DNA of 64,000 nt from the NCBI RefSeq assembly GCF_019049245.1, contig NZ_JAGMUK010000018.1, positions 124,001 to 188,000 of the forward strand. Reading direction: 5' to 3'. The notes beneath the pieces were generated by a model, which worked only from the letters and a program-made list of their open reading frames with translations, did no database searches and was not told the origin of the DNA. Both the position numbers and the translations under genes were made by a program. This stretch comes from Streptomyces sp. AC555_RSS877. GTDB taxonomy: Bacteria; Actinomycetota; Actinomycetes; Streptomycetales; Streptomycetaceae. Shown one piece after another: positions 51,403 to 61,181 of the stretch (positions are counted from its first letter, which is position 1; every line of letters begins with the position of its first letter).

Positions 51403-52071
51403 TCAGCGCGACTGCGGGCCGCGCCGCTGCGGCAGGGTGACCACCGACGCGTCGCCCGGCCCGGCCGGCGGCAGGCCCGCGATCTGGGCCAGCAGGTCGC
51501 ACCAGGAGGCCAGGTGCCCCGCCGTGTCCGGAACGCCGCCCAGGCCCTCGCGGGGCGTCCAGGAGGCGCGGATCTCGATCTGGGAGGCGGCCGGCCGTTC
51601 GGACAGGCCGCCGAAGTAGTGGGAGCTCGCCCGGGTGACGGTGCCGCTCGGCTCGCCACACGCCAGCCCACGCGCCGTGAGCGCACCGGTGAGCCACGAC
51701 CAGCACACGTCGGGCAGCAGCGGATCGGCCGCCATCTCCGGCTCCAGCTCCGCGCGCACCAGCGTCACCAGCCGGAAGGTGCCCCGCCACGCGTCGTGGC
51801 CGGCCGGGTCGTGCAGCAGCACCAGCCGGCCGTCGGCCAGGTCCTCCTCGCCGTCGACCACGGCGGCCTCCAGCGCGTACGCGTAGGGCGCGAGCCGCTG
51901 CGGCGCGCGCGTCGGCTCGACCTCGACCTGCGGCCGGAGCCGCGCGGCCCTGAGCGCGTCGACAGCCGCCCGGAAGGGCAGCGGATCCGTCCCGCTCGTA
52001 TGCAGGTCCTCCTCCTTCGCGTCGTCCATTCCGTCAGCGCCGTCCGACAGTCGTCCCTGAGCCGCAGCCAT
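51403..52071 (-). CDS. DUF3000 family protein
   Basis: Actinobacterial protein of unknown function, 222 residues, cytoplasmic. Seen: the family's core PFRAAVDALRAARLRPQVEVEPTRAPQRLAPYAYALEA followed by GRLVLLHDPAGHDAWRGTFRLVTLVRAELEPEM and WCDLLAQIAGLPP. It is divergent from hemE, with about 107 nt between starts; this pairing is conserved in streptomycetes as I remember. ATG 52071 (MAAAQGRLSD) is taken as start, although it has no Shine-Dalgarno; TTAATCT just upstream could be a -10 box for a leaderless message. The open frame extends to 52116. Confidence 0.82.
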   Translation of the reverse strand: MAAAQGRLSDGADGMDDAKEEDLHTSGTDPLPFRAAVDALRAARLRPQVEVEPTRAPQRLAPYAYALEAAVVDGEEDLADGRLVLLHDPAGHDAWRGTFRLVTLVRAELEPEMAADPLLPDVCWSWLTGALTARGLACGEPSGTVTRASSHYFGGLSERPAASQIEIRASWTPREGLGGVPDTAGHLASWCDLLAQIAGLPPAGPGDASVVTLPQRRGPQSR

Positions 52072-52178
52072 GCGGGGAAGATTAAGGGGAACGGGGGCCT
52101 CGTGCAGGGAGGACACCCTGTTGTCCGGTGTCGGGGTTGCCGTCCGGACCCCCTGCGGAGCCGTGCGAGACTTGCCCC

Positions 52179-53249
52179 GTGAGTGCCAACCAGAGCCCCG
52201 TGACGCCGCAGCAGCCGACCGCCACGTACGAGTCCGCCTTCCTCAGGGCCTGCCGGCGCGAGCCCGTGCCGCACACCCCCGTGTGGTTCATGCGGCAGGC
52301 CGGGCGCTCACTGCCGGAGTACCGCAAGGTGCGCGAGGGCATCCCGATGCTCGAGTCCTGCATGCGGCCCGAGCTGGTCACCGAGATCACCCTGCAGCCG
52401 GTGCGGCGGCACAACGTGGACGCGGCGATCTACTTCAGCGACATCGTCGTCCCGCTCAAGGCCATCGGCATCGACCTCGACATCAAGCCCGGCGTCGGCC
52501 CGGTCGTCGAGCGTCCGATCCGCACCCGCGAGGACCTCGCCCAGCTGCGTGACCTGACCCCCGAGGACGTCTCCTACGTCACCGAGGCGATCGGCCTTCT
52601 GACCCGCGAGCTCGGCGCCACCCCGCTCATCGGATTCGCCGGCGCGCCTTTCACCCTCGCGAGCTACCTCGTCGAGGGCGGCCCGTCGCGCACGTACGAG
52701 AACGCCAAGGCGATGATGTACGGCGACCCCCAGCTGTGGGCCGACCTGCTCGACCGCCTCGCGGACATCACGGCCGCCTTCCTCAAGGTGCAGATCGAGG
52801 CCGGCGCCTCCGCCGTCCAGCTCTTCGACTCCTGGGCCGGCGCGCTGGCTCCCGCGGACTACCGCCACTCGGTGCTGCCCGCCTCGGCGAAGGTGTTCCG
52901 CGCGGTCGAGGGCTACGGCGTCCCGCGCATCCACTTCGGCGTCGGCACGGGCGAGCTGCTGGGGCTCATGGGCGAGGCCGGCGCGGACGTCGTCGGCGTC
53001 GACTGGCGCGTCCCGCTCGACGAGGCCGTCCGCCGGGTCGGCCCCGGCAAGGCGCTCCAGGGCAACCTCGACCCGACCGTCCTGTTCGCCGGCACCGAGG
53101 CCGTCGAGACCAAGACCCGCGACATCCTGGACGCGGCGGCGGGCCTGGAAGGCCATGTCTTCAACCTCGGGCACGGCGTCATGCCGTCCACCGACCCGGA
53201 CGCGCTGACCCGCCTCGTCGAGTACGTCCACACGCAGACCGCGCGCTGA
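52179..53249 (+). CDS. hemE: Uroporphyrinogen III decarboxylase
   Basis: Decarboxylates the four acetate side chains of uroporphyrinogen III to give coproporphyrinogen III, in the cytoplasm. Seen: N-terminal [20 protein letters not shown] (substrate-binding Arg pair), [40 protein letters not shown] and the C-terminal [16 protein letters not shown]; 356 residues. The frame opens at 52128, but GTG 52179 gives the expected short N-terminus. Supplies the substrate for the later-acting hemY and hemQ genes 4 kb downstream. Confidence 0.96.
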   Translation: MSANQSPVTPQQPTATYESAFLRACRREPVPHTPVWFMRQAGRSLPEYRKVREGIPMLESCMRPELVTEITLQPVRRHNVDAAIYFSDIVVPLKAIGIDLDIKPGVGPVVERPIRTREDLAQLRDLTPEDVSYVTEAIGLLTRELGATPLIGFAGAPFTLASYLVEGGPSRTYENAKAMMYGDPQLWADLLDRLADITAAFLKVQIEAGASAVQLFDSWAGALAPADYRHSVLPASAKVFRAVEGYGVPRIHFGVGTGELLGLMGEAGADVVGVDWRVPLDEAVRRVGPGKALQGNLDPTVLFAGTEAVETKTRDILDAAAGLEGHVFNLGHGVMPSTDPDALTRLVEYVHTQTAR

Positions 53250-53261
53250 GCCGCTCCGGTC

Positions 53262-54086
53262 TCACCAGGTGTGCCGGGGCCGTGCCCGCCTGCCGAAGAG
53301 CAGGCCGCGCGGTTCCGGTGGCGGGGGCGTGCCCGGCTTGAGCGGCCAGGCGAGCAGCATGCCCGCGAGGAAGCCGACGATGTGCGCCGCGTACGCCACC
53401 GTCCCGGCGGCGGACACACCCTCGCCGGACGAGTACACGGCCTGCAGCACGAACCAGAAGCCCAGCACCAGCCACGCCGGCAGCCTGAGCGGCAGGAAGA
53501 CCAGGAACGGGACGAGGACCCACACCCTGGCCTTCGGATACAGCACGAGATAGGCGCCCAGGACCCCGGCGATCGCCCCCGACGCGCCGATCAGCGGGTC
53601 GGCCGAGTCGGCGTTGAGGAGCGCGAAGCCGTACGACGCCGCGTAGCCGCACACGACGTAGAACAGCGCGAACCGCACGTGCCCCATGCGGTCCTCGATG
53701 TTGTTGCCGAAGATCAGCAGGAAGAGCATGTTGCCCAGCAGGTGCAGCCAGCCGCCGTGCAGGAACATCGCCGTCAGGACGGACAGTTCGGGGGACTTGT
53801 CGTAACCCGGCGGGCCCACCACACAGCCGGCGCCCTGCGGGCCCACACCGACGTCGCCCGTCGGCACCACCCGCGGCAGCTGATGGTGGATCAACTCCTG
53901 CGGCACCGCCGCGTAGTGATCCAGGAACGCCTGGAGGTGGCACAGCTGGGCCAGGCTGCCGTCCCCGGCCGCGGAACCGGCGAGGCCCGGCATGAACAGG
54001 AACACGAGGACGTTCGCGGCGATCAGCGCGTACGTCACCACAGGAGTGCGACGCGCCGGGTTCACGTCATGGACGGGGATGACCAC
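53262..54086 (-). CDS. Rhomboid-family intramembrane serine protease
   Basis: Six- or seven-segment membrane protein, 274 residues. Seen: first hydrophobic segment YALIAANVLVFLF, GWLHLLGNMLFLLIFG (HLxxNM motif), catalytic Ser in DPLIGASGAIAGVLGAYL and catalytic His in AYAAHIVGFLAGML. A 70-residue loop after the first segment contains two Cys. GTG start without a clear ribosome site. Convergent with hemE (12 nt between stops). Substrates unknown. Confidence 0.92.
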   Translation of the reverse strand: MVIPVHDVNPARRTPVVTYALIAANVLVFLFMPGLAGSAAGDGSLAQLCHLQAFLDHYAAVPQELIHHQLPRVVPTGDVGVGPQGAGCVVGPPGYDKSPELSVLTAMFLHGGWLHLLGNMLFLLIFGNNIEDRMGHVRFALFYVVCGYAASYGFALLNADSADPLIGASGAIAGVLGAYLVLYPKARVWVLVPFLVFLPLRLPAWLVLGFWFVLQAVYSSGEGVSAAGTVAYAAHIVGFLAGMLLAWPLKPGTPPPPEPRGLLFGRRARPRHTW

Positions 54087-54210
54087 AAGGAAGTAGTGCC
54101 CCCGATGCGGACGGCGAATCGGTGAACGCCGCCCACCGCAGGTGCGTATGTCTCCTCAACCGCCCGCGGCACGGGGAAGGCGCTCGCGGGGACGACGTGA
54201 GGAACAGGCC

Positions 54211-54534
54211 ATGAACGACCGAGTTACTCCTCCGATGCACGCCCTGCCGGACGGCGAGGCCGAGATCTCCTTGGTGGTGCGCCTGCCGTGGGAGGACGTG
54301 GCCCGGCTCGGCCAGGAGGCCGGCCGGCTGGCCGCCCAGATGCAGCGACCGGTAACCCTGGACGAGGCGGTGAGCAACCGGCTCCGGTCCGCCCGGGCCG
54401 CCGCGCACGCGAGGCCGGCGGGGGAGCAGCCTGCGGCCGTGACCAGCACCAGTGCGTCCGTGTCGTCCCTGCCGCCGCGGCCTCCGGCCGACCAGGCCCG
54501 GCAGGCCATCGAACGGATCAACGGTTCGGCGTAG
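54211..54534 (+). CDS. Conserved-looking hypothetical protein
   Basis: I do not recognise a family. 107 residues, cytoplasmic. The first 60 residues look folded (EAEISLVVRLPWEDVARLGQEAGRLAAQMQRPVTLDEAVSNRL, a beta-strand then helices); the rest is Ala/Pro/Ser-rich and ends in ADQARQAIERINGSA. ATG 54211 follows GAGGAA by 7 nt; a longer frame from 54142 is possible. Third-position GC is high, supporting coding. Convergent with the FAD reductase gene. Confidence 0.6.
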   Translation: MNDRVTPPMHALPDGEAEISLVVRLPWEDVARLGQEAGRLAAQMQRPVTLDEAVSNRLRSARAAAHARPAGEQPAAVTSTSASVSSLPPRPPADQARQAIERINGSA

Positions 54535-54558
54535 AAGTTCCTTGCGGCGTAGCGGGCT

Positions 54559-55965
54559 TCACGAAGCCCGCACTTTCGCCACCGCCTTGCGGGCCGCGAC
54601 CAGCACCGGATCCCACACCGGCGAGAACGGCGGTGCGTAGCCCAGGTCGAGGGCCGTCATCTGTTCCACCGTCATACCGGCCGTCAGGGCCACCGCGGCG
54701 ATGTCTACCCGCTTGCCCGCCCCCTCCCTGCCCACGATCTGCACGCCGAGCAGCCGCCCCGTGCGGCGCTCGGCGAGCATTTTCACCGTCATGGAGGAGG
54801 CCCCCGGGTAGTAGCCCGCGCGGCTGGTCGACTCGACGGTGACGGACTCGAACTGCAGGCCCACCCTGCGCGCGTCCTTCTCGCGCAGGCCGGTGCGGGC
54901 GATCTCCAGGTCGCAGACCTTGCTGACCGCCGTGCCGACGACGCCGGGGAACGTGGCGTAGCCGCCGCCGGCGTTGGTGCCGATGACCTGGCCGTGCTTG
55001 TTGGCGTGGGTGCCCAGGGCGATGTGCCGTTCCTGGCCGGAGACCAGGTCCAGGACCTCGACGCAGTCGCCGCCGGCCCAGATGTCCTCGTGCCCCCGCA
55101 CCCGCATCGCCAGGTCGGTCAGCAGCCCGCCGTGCGTGCCGAGCGGCAGCCCGGCGGCCTTCGCGAGGTCCGTCTCGGGGCGTACGCCGATGCCGAGCAC
55201 GACCACGTCCGCCGGGTACTCGGCGTCGTCCGTGACCACCGCCCGCACGCGACCGGCGTCACCCGTCAGCAGTTTGGTCACCGCGGCGTCGTTGACCATG
55301 GTGACGCCCAGGCCCTCCATCGCCTCGTGCACCAGACGGCCCATGTCCGGGTCGAGCGTGGACATCGGCTCGCTGCCCCGGTTGACGACCGTCACCTCGT
55401 AGCCGCGGTTGATGAGCGCCTCGGCCATCTCGACGCCGATGTAACCCGCGCCGACGACCACCGCGCGTCGGCCACGCGTGCGTGCCAGCGTGTCCAGGAG
55501 CGCCTGCCCGTCGTCGAGGGTCTGGACGCCGTGGACGCCCGGAGCGTCGGCGCCGGGCATGTCCGGGCGGATCGGGCGCGCCCCGGTCGCGATCACGAGT
55601 TTGTCGTACGACGTCCAGGACTCGGCCCCGGAATCGACGTCACGCGCGCGTACCCGACGCCGTTCGACGTCGATCTCCGTGACCTCGGTGCGCATCCGCA
55701 GGTCGATGTCGCGGGCCCGGTGCTCCTCGGGCGTCCGGGCGATCAGCCGGTCCCTCTCGGTCACGTCGCCGCCCACCCAGTACGGAATCCCGCACGCCGA
55801 GTAGGACGTGAAGTGACCGCGCTCGAAGGCCACGATCTCCAGCTCGTCGGGCCCCTTCATGCGGCGGGCCTGCGACGCCGCGGACATGCCCGCGGCGTCG
55901 CCGCCGATCACCACCAGACGCTCGGCCCCAGGGCCCGTCCTACGGCTCGCTCCGCTCATGCTCAT
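54559..55965 (-). CDS. FAD-dependent pyridine nucleotide-disulfide oxidoreductase (CoA-disulfide reductase-like)
   Basis: 468-residue flavoenzyme. Seen: FAD motif LVVIGGDAAGMSAASQARR, single redox Cys in FTSYSACGIPYWVGG (the CoADR/NADH-oxidase type), IATGARPIRP, NAD motif AVVVGAGYIGVEMAEAL, and GIWAGGDCVEV-like DIWAGGDCVEVLD, with a C-terminal dimerisation domain. Start ATG 55965 (or 55959) has no Shine-Dalgarno, and TAGCGT 6 nt upstream suggests a leaderless message. Probably keeps CoA or low-molecular thiols reduced, or acts as NADH oxidase; the family does both. Confidence 0.88.
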   Translation of the reverse strand: MSMSGASRRTGPGAERLVVIGGDAAGMSAASQARRMKGPDELEIVAFERGHFTSYSACGIPYWVGGDVTERDRLIARTPEEHRARDIDLRMRTEVTEIDVERRRVRARDVDSGAESWTSYDKLVIATGARPIRPDMPGADAPGVHGVQTLDDGQALLDTLARTRGRRAVVVGAGYIGVEMAEALINRGYEVTVVNRGSEPMSTLDPDMGRLVHEAMEGLGVTMVNDAAVTKLLTGDAGRVRAVVTDDAEYPADVVVLGIGVRPETDLAKAAGLPLGTHGGLLTDLAMRVRGHEDIWAGGDCVEVLDLVSGQERHIALGTHANKHGQVIGTNAGGGYATFPGVVGTAVSKVCDLEIARTGLREKDARRVGLQFESVTVESTSRAGYYPGASSMTVKMLAERRTGRLLGVQIVGREGAGKRVDIAAVALTAGMTVEQMTALDLGYAPPFSPVWDPVLVAARKAVAKVRAS

Positions 55966-56019
55966 GCGAACACGCTACGGGGGCAGGGCATTTCGGTCTG
56001 CCGGGTTCTCCGGGCCGGA

Positions 56020-57009
56020 TCAGTTCTCCTCGCCGCCCTCCCGAGGACCGGTGGGCTCCGGCGCGGTCCTCGCGGTCGGCAGCGGGCCGAGCGCGGTCGT
56101 CGCGGACGCCGTGGCGGGCCGGCGGGGCATCCGGGGCCGGACGAGACGCAGCCACACGAGGAGGATCAGCACGATGACCGCCGCGAACGGAAGCACCGCG
56201 GCGATCGCCACCACGATCCAGCGCAGCATCGTCACGAGGGTGTCCCAGCCGCCCGTCAGCGCGTCGAGGACCCCGGGATCCTCGTCCTCCTTCGGGGTCT
56301 CCTTCACCGGCGTCTCCGACAGGTTCAGGGTGATGGTCGCCAGGCCGGCGCGGTCCTTCAGCGACGCCTGCCGGGCCAGCAGCGACTCCAGGTCGGCCTG
56401 ACGCGTGCTCAGCTCGCCCTCCAGCGTCACCACGTCGCTCAGCCTGGTCGCCTGGTCCATCAGCTCGCGGATCCGTGCCACGCTCGCGCGCTGCGAGGTG
56501 ATGCGGCTCTCCACGTCGACGACCTGGTCGGTGACGTCCTGTGCCTTCGCCGTGCGCTCCAGGAGCTTGCCCGAGCCCTCCAGACCGGCGAGGACCTCCT
56601 CGTACTCCTCGACGGGCACCCGCAGCACCACGTGCGTCTGCTCGTGGCCGTCCTCGTCCCGGGTGGTGGTCTCGTTGCCGACGTAGCCGCCCGCGTTCTC
56701 GATGGTGGTACGGGCCTCGGCGAGAGACTTCGACACGTTCTTGACCTGCACGGTCAGGGAGGCGGTACGGATGATGTGGTTCGCGGAGATCTTGGGCGGG
56801 GCGGTCGCCTTCGCGCCGCCCGCGTCGCTGTCGCCGCGCGCGCTGTCCGCGGCGGCGCCAGGGGCGTCCGCCTTCTCCTCCGACAGGGCGGTGCCCCCGT
56901 CGGAATCGCTGGAGCCGGCGCCGGCGCTGCAGCCGGTCAGCACCAGGCCCGCGGCCAGCAGGACCCCGGCCAGTGTCCGGGCGGGTCGTACGGAACGTCG
57001 TGTGCGCAT
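56020..57009 (-). CDS. DUF4349 membrane-anchored lipoprotein
   Basis: 329 residues. Seen: lipoprotein signal with LAGVLLAAGLVLTGCS (lipobox LTGC), a Ser/Gly/Asp linker, the DUF4349 core IIRTASLTVQVKNVSKSLAEA and VVLRVPVEEYEEVLAGLEGSGKLLER, a predicted coiled coil (DVESRITSQRASVARIREL to QADLESLLARQASL), then one C-terminal membrane segment and a Pro-rich tail. So it is anchored at both ends with the coiled-coil domain outside. ATG 57009 is preferred to the longer frame. Divergent from hemY. Function unknown; envelope stress is possible. Confidence 0.85.
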   Translation of the reverse strand: MRTRRSVRPARTLAGVLLAAGLVLTGCSAGAGSSDSDGGTALSEEKADAPGAAADSARGDSDAGGAKATAPPKISANHIIRTASLTVQVKNVSKSLAEARTTIENAGGYVGNETTTRDEDGHEQTHVVLRVPVEEYEEVLAGLEGSGKLLERTAKAQDVTDQVVDVESRITSQRASVARIRELMDQATRLSDVVTLEGELSTRQADLESLLARQASLKDRAGLATITLNLSETPVKETPKEDEDPGVLDALTGGWDTLVTMLRWIVVAIAAVLPFAAVIVLILLVWLRLVRPRMPRRPATASATTALGPLPTARTAPEPTGPREGGEEN

Positions 57010-57167
57010 CTGCGTGTACCCCCGAGGGTTGTGACGACTGACGTTCCTTCGACGCCGGACCCGGCCCGGACGTTGGCGCGAAACGGTCCCGATGCGGTCA
57101 CGGTCGGGACTCGTGCAGGACACCGGGCCGCCGCCGGCGTGTCAGTGGGGTCTGAGAAAGTGGGCAC

Positions 57168-58682
57168 ATGAGCGCAACGCGTACGGGCACCGGGCATGTC
57201 GTCGTCATCGGAGCCGGAATCGCGGGGCTGGCCGCCGCCGACCGGCTGGTGCGGCGCGGTGTGCGGGTGACCGTGCTGGAGGCGTCCGACCGGGTCGGCG
57301 GCAAGCTGCTGCCCGGCGAGATCGCGGGCGCGCGCGTCGACCTGGGCGCCGAGTCGATGCTCGCCCGCCGCCCCGAGGCCGTCGCCCTCGCCCGCGAGAT
57401 CGGCCTCACCGACCGCCTCCAGGCTCCCGCCACCGCCACCGCCTCCCTGTGGACCCGCGGCGCCCTGCGCCCCATGCCCAAGGGACACGTCATGGGCGTC
57501 CCCGGCACCGCCGCCGCCCTGACCGGCGTGCTGTCCGACGAGGGCCTCGCACGCATCGAGCGCGACGCCGACCTGCCCCCCACGGAGGTCGGCGACGACG
57601 TGGCGGTCGGGGAGTACGTGGCGGCGCGGCTGGGCCGCGAGGTCGTCGACCGCCTCGTGGAGCCACTGCTCGGCGGGGTCTACGCGGGCGACGCGTACCG
57701 CATCTCGATGCGCTCGGCGGTCCCGCAGCTCTACCAGGCCGCGCGGACACACGACTCCCTGACGGAGGCGGTCCGCGACATCCAGGCCAGGGCCGCCGCC
57801 CACCAGCAGACCGGCCCGGTGTTCATGGGCATCGAGGGCGGCGTGGGCACCCTCCCGCTCGCCGTCGCCGAGTCGGTGCGGGAGCGCGGCGGCGAGATCC
57901 TGACCGGGATGCCGGTGACGGAACTGCGCAGGGTCACGCAGCCGGAGCCGGAAGGCGCGGCCGGACCGCATCCCGCCGACGGCCCGCGCTCACAGCCCCC
58001 CGGGACCTGGCGCGTCCTCGCCGGTGATCGTGCGCTGTACGCGGACGCCGTCGTCATCGCCGTGCCCGCCCCGGCCGCCGGCGCGCTGCTGCGCACCGAG
58101 TCCCCGGCGGCCGCCGCCGAGCTCACCGCCGTCGAGTACGCCTCCATGGCCCTGGTCACCCTCGCCTACCGCCGCGCCGGCCTCACCCTCCCCGAAGGCA
58201 GCGGCTTCCTCGTGCCGCCCGTCGACGGACGCACCATCAAGGCGTCGACCTTCGCCTCCCAGAAGTGGGGTTGGATCGCCGACGAGAACCCGGACCTGCT
58301 CGTCCTGCGCACCTCCGTCGGGCGGTACGGCGAGACGGAGATCCTCCAGCGCGAGGACACCGGTCTGGTCGAGGTCTCGCGGCACGACCTGCGAGCGGCC
58401 ACCGGCCTGGACGCCACCCCCGTCGCCACCCGCGTCACCCGCTGGAACGACGGCCTGCCGCAGTACCCGGTCGGCCACCACGCGCGCGTGGCCCGCATCC
58501 GCGAGCACGTCGGCAAGCTGCCGGGCCTCGCGGTGTGCGGCGCGGTGTACGACGGTGTCGGCATCCCGGCGTGCATCGCGAGCGCCCACGCCGCCGTCGA
58601 CCGGATCCAGGGTGACCTGCGAGGTGTGCAGGAGCTCACCGCCCACCCGGTGCGGAGTCCGCACGGAGGAGCAGGAGAATAA
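57168..58682 (+). CDS. hemY: Protoporphyrinogen/coproporphyrinogen III oxidase (HemY/CgoX)
   Basis: FAD-dependent oxidase that aromatises the porphyrinogen; in Gram-positive bacteria with HemQ the true substrate is coproporphyrinogen III, so CgoX is the more exact name (also called hemG in some annotations). Seen: [62 protein letters not shown] and C-terminal FAD motif [18 protein letters not shown]; 504 residues. ATG start, with poor Shine-Dalgarno and possibly leaderless. hemQ follows after 5 nt, a conserved pair. Confidence 0.94.
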   Translation: MSATRTGTGHVVVIGAGIAGLAAADRLVRRGVRVTVLEASDRVGGKLLPGEIAGARVDLGAESMLARRPEAVALAREIGLTDRLQAPATATASLWTRGALRPMPKGHVMGVPGTAAALTGVLSDEGLARIERDADLPPTEVGDDVAVGEYVAARLGREVVDRLVEPLLGGVYAGDAYRISMRSAVPQLYQAARTHDSLTEAVRDIQARAAAHQQTGPVFMGIEGGVGTLPLAVAESVRERGGEILTGMPVTELRRVTQPEPEGAAGPHPADGPRSQPPGTWRVLAGDRALYADAVVIAVPAPAAGALLRTESPAAAAELTAVEYASMALVTLAYRRAGLTLPEGSGFLVPPVDGRTIKASTFASQKWGWIADENPDLLVLRTSVGRYGETEILQREDTGLVEVSRHDLRAATGLDATPVATRVTRWNDGLPQYPVGHHARVARIREHVGKLPGLAVCGAVYDGVGIPACIASAHAAVDRIQGDLRGVQELTAHPVRSPHGGAGE

Positions 58683-58687
58683 GGACC

Positions 58688-59419
58688 ATGAGTGACGACG
58701 CCCCCACCACCGAGTCCGCCAGGATCCCGAACAAGGGCAAGCTGGCCAAGGACCTGAACGAGGTCATCCGCTACACCCTCTGGTCCGTCTTCAAGCTGAA
58801 GGACGTGCTCCCCGAGGACCGCGCGGGCTACGCCGACGAGGTCCAGGAGCTGTTCGACCAGCTCGCCGCCAAGGACGTGACGGTCCGCGGCACCTACGAC
58901 GTCTCGGGCCTGCGCGCCGACGCCGACCTCATGATCTGGTGGCACGCCGAGACCGCCGACCAGCTGCAGGAGGCGTACAACCTCTTCCGCCGCACGAGGC
59001 TGGGCCGTGCCCTGGAGCCGGTGTGGTCGAACATGGCGCTGCACCGCCCCGCCGAGTTCAACCGCTCGCACATCCCGGCGTTCCTCGCCGACGAGACGCC
59101 GCGCAACTACATCAGTGTCTACCCCTTCGTGCGCTCCTACGACTGGTACCTGCTGCCCGACGAGGACCGCCGCCGCATGCTCGCCGACCACGGCAAGATG
59201 GCCCGCGGCTACCCGGACGTGCGCGCCAACACCGTCGCCTCGTTCTCCCTCGGCGACTACGAGTGGCTTCTCGCCTTCGAGGCCGACGAGCTGTACCGCA
59301 TCGTCGACCTCATGCGCCACCTGCGCGCCTCCGAGGCGCGGATGCACGTGCGCGAAGAGGTGCCGTTCTACACGGGCCGTCGCAAGGACATCGGCGAGCT
59401 GGTCGCGGGCCTCGCCTGA
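58688..59419 (+). CDS. hemQ: HemQ, peroxide-dependent coproheme decarboxylase (ChdC)
   Basis: Chlorite-dismutase-fold enzyme, 243 residues, that converts coproheme to heme b in the coproporphyrin-dependent pathway. Seen: [51 protein letters not shown] (catalytic Tyr region), the proximal His in [15 protein letters not shown] and [25 protein letters not shown] follows GGAGAATAAGGACC, 5 nt after hemY; the pair is cotranscribed. Confidence 0.95.
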   Translation: MSDDAPTTESARIPNKGKLAKDLNEVIRYTLWSVFKLKDVLPEDRAGYADEVQELFDQLAAKDVTVRGTYDVSGLRADADLMIWWHAETADQLQEAYNLFRRTRLGRALEPVWSNMALHRPAEFNRSHIPAFLADETPRNYISVYPFVRSYDWYLLPDEDRRRMLADHGKMARGYPDVRANTVASFSLGDYEWLLAFEADELYRIVDLMRHLRASEARMHVREEVPFYTGRRKDIGELVAGLA

Positions 59420-59439
59420 CCGGTGCGAGGGCTCGGCGC

Positions 59440-61062
59440 TCAGCGTGAGGCGGCCCTGGCGGCCGGCGCCTTTTGGGAGCCGGCCACCGGCCTCGGCTGC
59501 GGTTGTGGACGCGGGGCGCAGGCCGCGCGCCGCGCGGGGAGCCGGCCCTCCAGCAGGTACGCGTCCACGTGGCCGTTGACGCAGGGGTTCGGCCCGCCGG
59601 CGATGCCGTGCGTACCGGCGTCCCGTTCGGTCACCAGGACCGAACCCGACAGCCTCCGGTGCATCTCCAGGGCACCTTCGTACGGCGTGGCCGCGTCCCG
59701 CTCGGCGGCCAGGATCAGCGTCGGCGGCAGCTCACCCGGCCCGGTCCGCACGTCGAGGGGCTGCTGCCGGGGCGCCGGCCAGTAGGCGCACGGCAGGTTC
59801 GTCCACACGTTGTCCCAGGTCTCGAAGGGTGCCACGCGCGCGAGCCGCGTGTTGTCCCGGTCCCACACCCGCCATTCGGTCGGCCAGCGCGCGTCGTTGC
59901 ACTCGACGGCCGTGTAGACCGCGTTCGCGTTCTCCGCCTCGGCCGCCGCCTCCGGGTGCGGACCGGCCTGCTGGATCAGCGGCTTCGGGTCGCCCTTCAG
60001 ATAGGCCGACAGCGCCTGCGCGCGGTGCGGCCAGAGGTCGTCGTAGTACCCGGCCGACAGGAACGTCCCCTGCAGCTGCCCGGGCCCGACCTTGCCGCCG
60101 GCCGGCTCCGCGGCCAGCCGCGCCCGCGCCTTCTCGTAACTGCGCAGTACCTCCTCGGCGGTGTCGCCGAGCCCGTACACGTCGTCGTGCCGGGCGATCC
60201 ACTCCCGCAGGTCCTCCCAGCGCCCCTCGAACGCGGCCGACTGGTCGAGGTTGTTGCGGTACCAGATCTGCTCGGGGTCCGGGTTCACCGCCGAGTCGAA
60301 CACCATCCGCCGTACGTGCGAGGGGAACAGCGTGGCGTACAGCGCCCCGAAGTAGGTGCCGTACGACGCGCCCATGAACGTCAGCTTCTCCTCGCCCAGC
60401 GCGGCCCGCAGCACGTCCAGGTCACGGGCGTTGTTGAGGGAGGTGTAGTGCAAAAGCGCCTCGCCCGCCCGCTCGGCGCAGCCGCGCGCGTACGCCTTCG
60501 CCTGCGCGATGCGTTCCCTCTTGTACGACTCCGAGGGGTACGTCGGCGCCTGCGAGGGCGCCTTGAAGAACTGCTCAGGGTCCTTGCAGGACAGCGGCGC
60601 GGAACGGCCCACCCCGCGGGGGGCGTAGCCGACGAGGTCGTACGCCGCCGCGAGCCGCTTCCACTCGGGGAGCCCGCCGACCAGGGGGAAGGCCATGCCG
60701 GAGGCGCCCGGCCCGCCCGGGTTGTAGACGAGGGCGCCCTGTCGCGGCACCCGGCGTTTGCTGTTGTGCGGATCCTTGTGGGTGGCCGGGGCCCGGCTGA
60801 CGGTCAGTCTGATCTGCCGGCCGTCGGGGTGCGCGTAGTCCAGCGGGACGGACACCGTGCCGCACAGCATGCCGCCGGGCAGGTCCTCCGCCTCGGGGCA
60901 GGTACCGAAGTCGATGCCCGCGGCCCGGGCCCGCGCGGCGGCCACCGTGGTCCCGCGCACCTCGGCCGCGCCCGGCACGGCCGGGGCGCCGTCGGCCGGC
61001 GCGGCGGCGAGCGTGGTCAGGAGCAAGGACCCGGCGGCCGAGTAGAGGGCGGGGGCTCTCAT
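59440..61062 (-). CDS. Secreted S33-type alpha/beta-hydrolase (tripeptidyl aminopeptidase-like)
   Basis: 540-residue secreted peptidase related to the SlpD/SlpE mycelium proteases. Seen: Sec signal peptide (MRAPALYSAAGSLLLTT), GALVYNPGGPGASGM (oxyanion), catalytic Ser in LTFMGASYGTYFG, VECNDARWPT, acid in LILAAERDAATPYEGA and His in DAGTHGIAGGPNPCVN, with the characteristic C-terminal NPCVNGHVDAYLLEG. ATG 61062 is chosen because the longer frame lacks the signal peptide. Convergent with hemQ (20 nt apart). Likely releases tripeptides or degrades exported protein. Confidence 0.9.
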   Translation of the reverse strand: MRAPALYSAAGSLLLTTLAAAPADGAPAVPGAAEVRGTTVAAARARAAGIDFGTCPEAEDLPGGMLCGTVSVPLDYAHPDGRQIRLTVSRAPATHKDPHNSKRRVPRQGALVYNPGGPGASGMAFPLVGGLPEWKRLAAAYDLVGYAPRGVGRSAPLSCKDPEQFFKAPSQAPTYPSESYKRERIAQAKAYARGCAERAGEALLHYTSLNNARDLDVLRAALGEEKLTFMGASYGTYFGALYATLFPSHVRRMVFDSAVNPDPEQIWYRNNLDQSAAFEGRWEDLREWIARHDDVYGLGDTAEEVLRSYEKARARLAAEPAGGKVGPGQLQGTFLSAGYYDDLWPHRAQALSAYLKGDPKPLIQQAGPHPEAAAEAENANAVYTAVECNDARWPTEWRVWDRDNTRLARVAPFETWDNVWTNLPCAYWPAPRQQPLDVRTGPGELPPTLILAAERDAATPYEGALEMHRRLSGSVLVTERDAGTHGIAGGPNPCVNGHVDAYLLEGRLPARRAACAPRPQPQPRPVAGSQKAPAARAASR

Positions 61063-61181
61063 CGCGTATCCCTTCGGTGCACGGCAGCAACAAAAGGGAT
61101 GTTTCGTTCGGTTGTGGGCGAAGGCAAGCACCGCCCGGCCGGTGTCGGACCCAATGCCTCCGTGCGCCCCCTGGGGACGGG

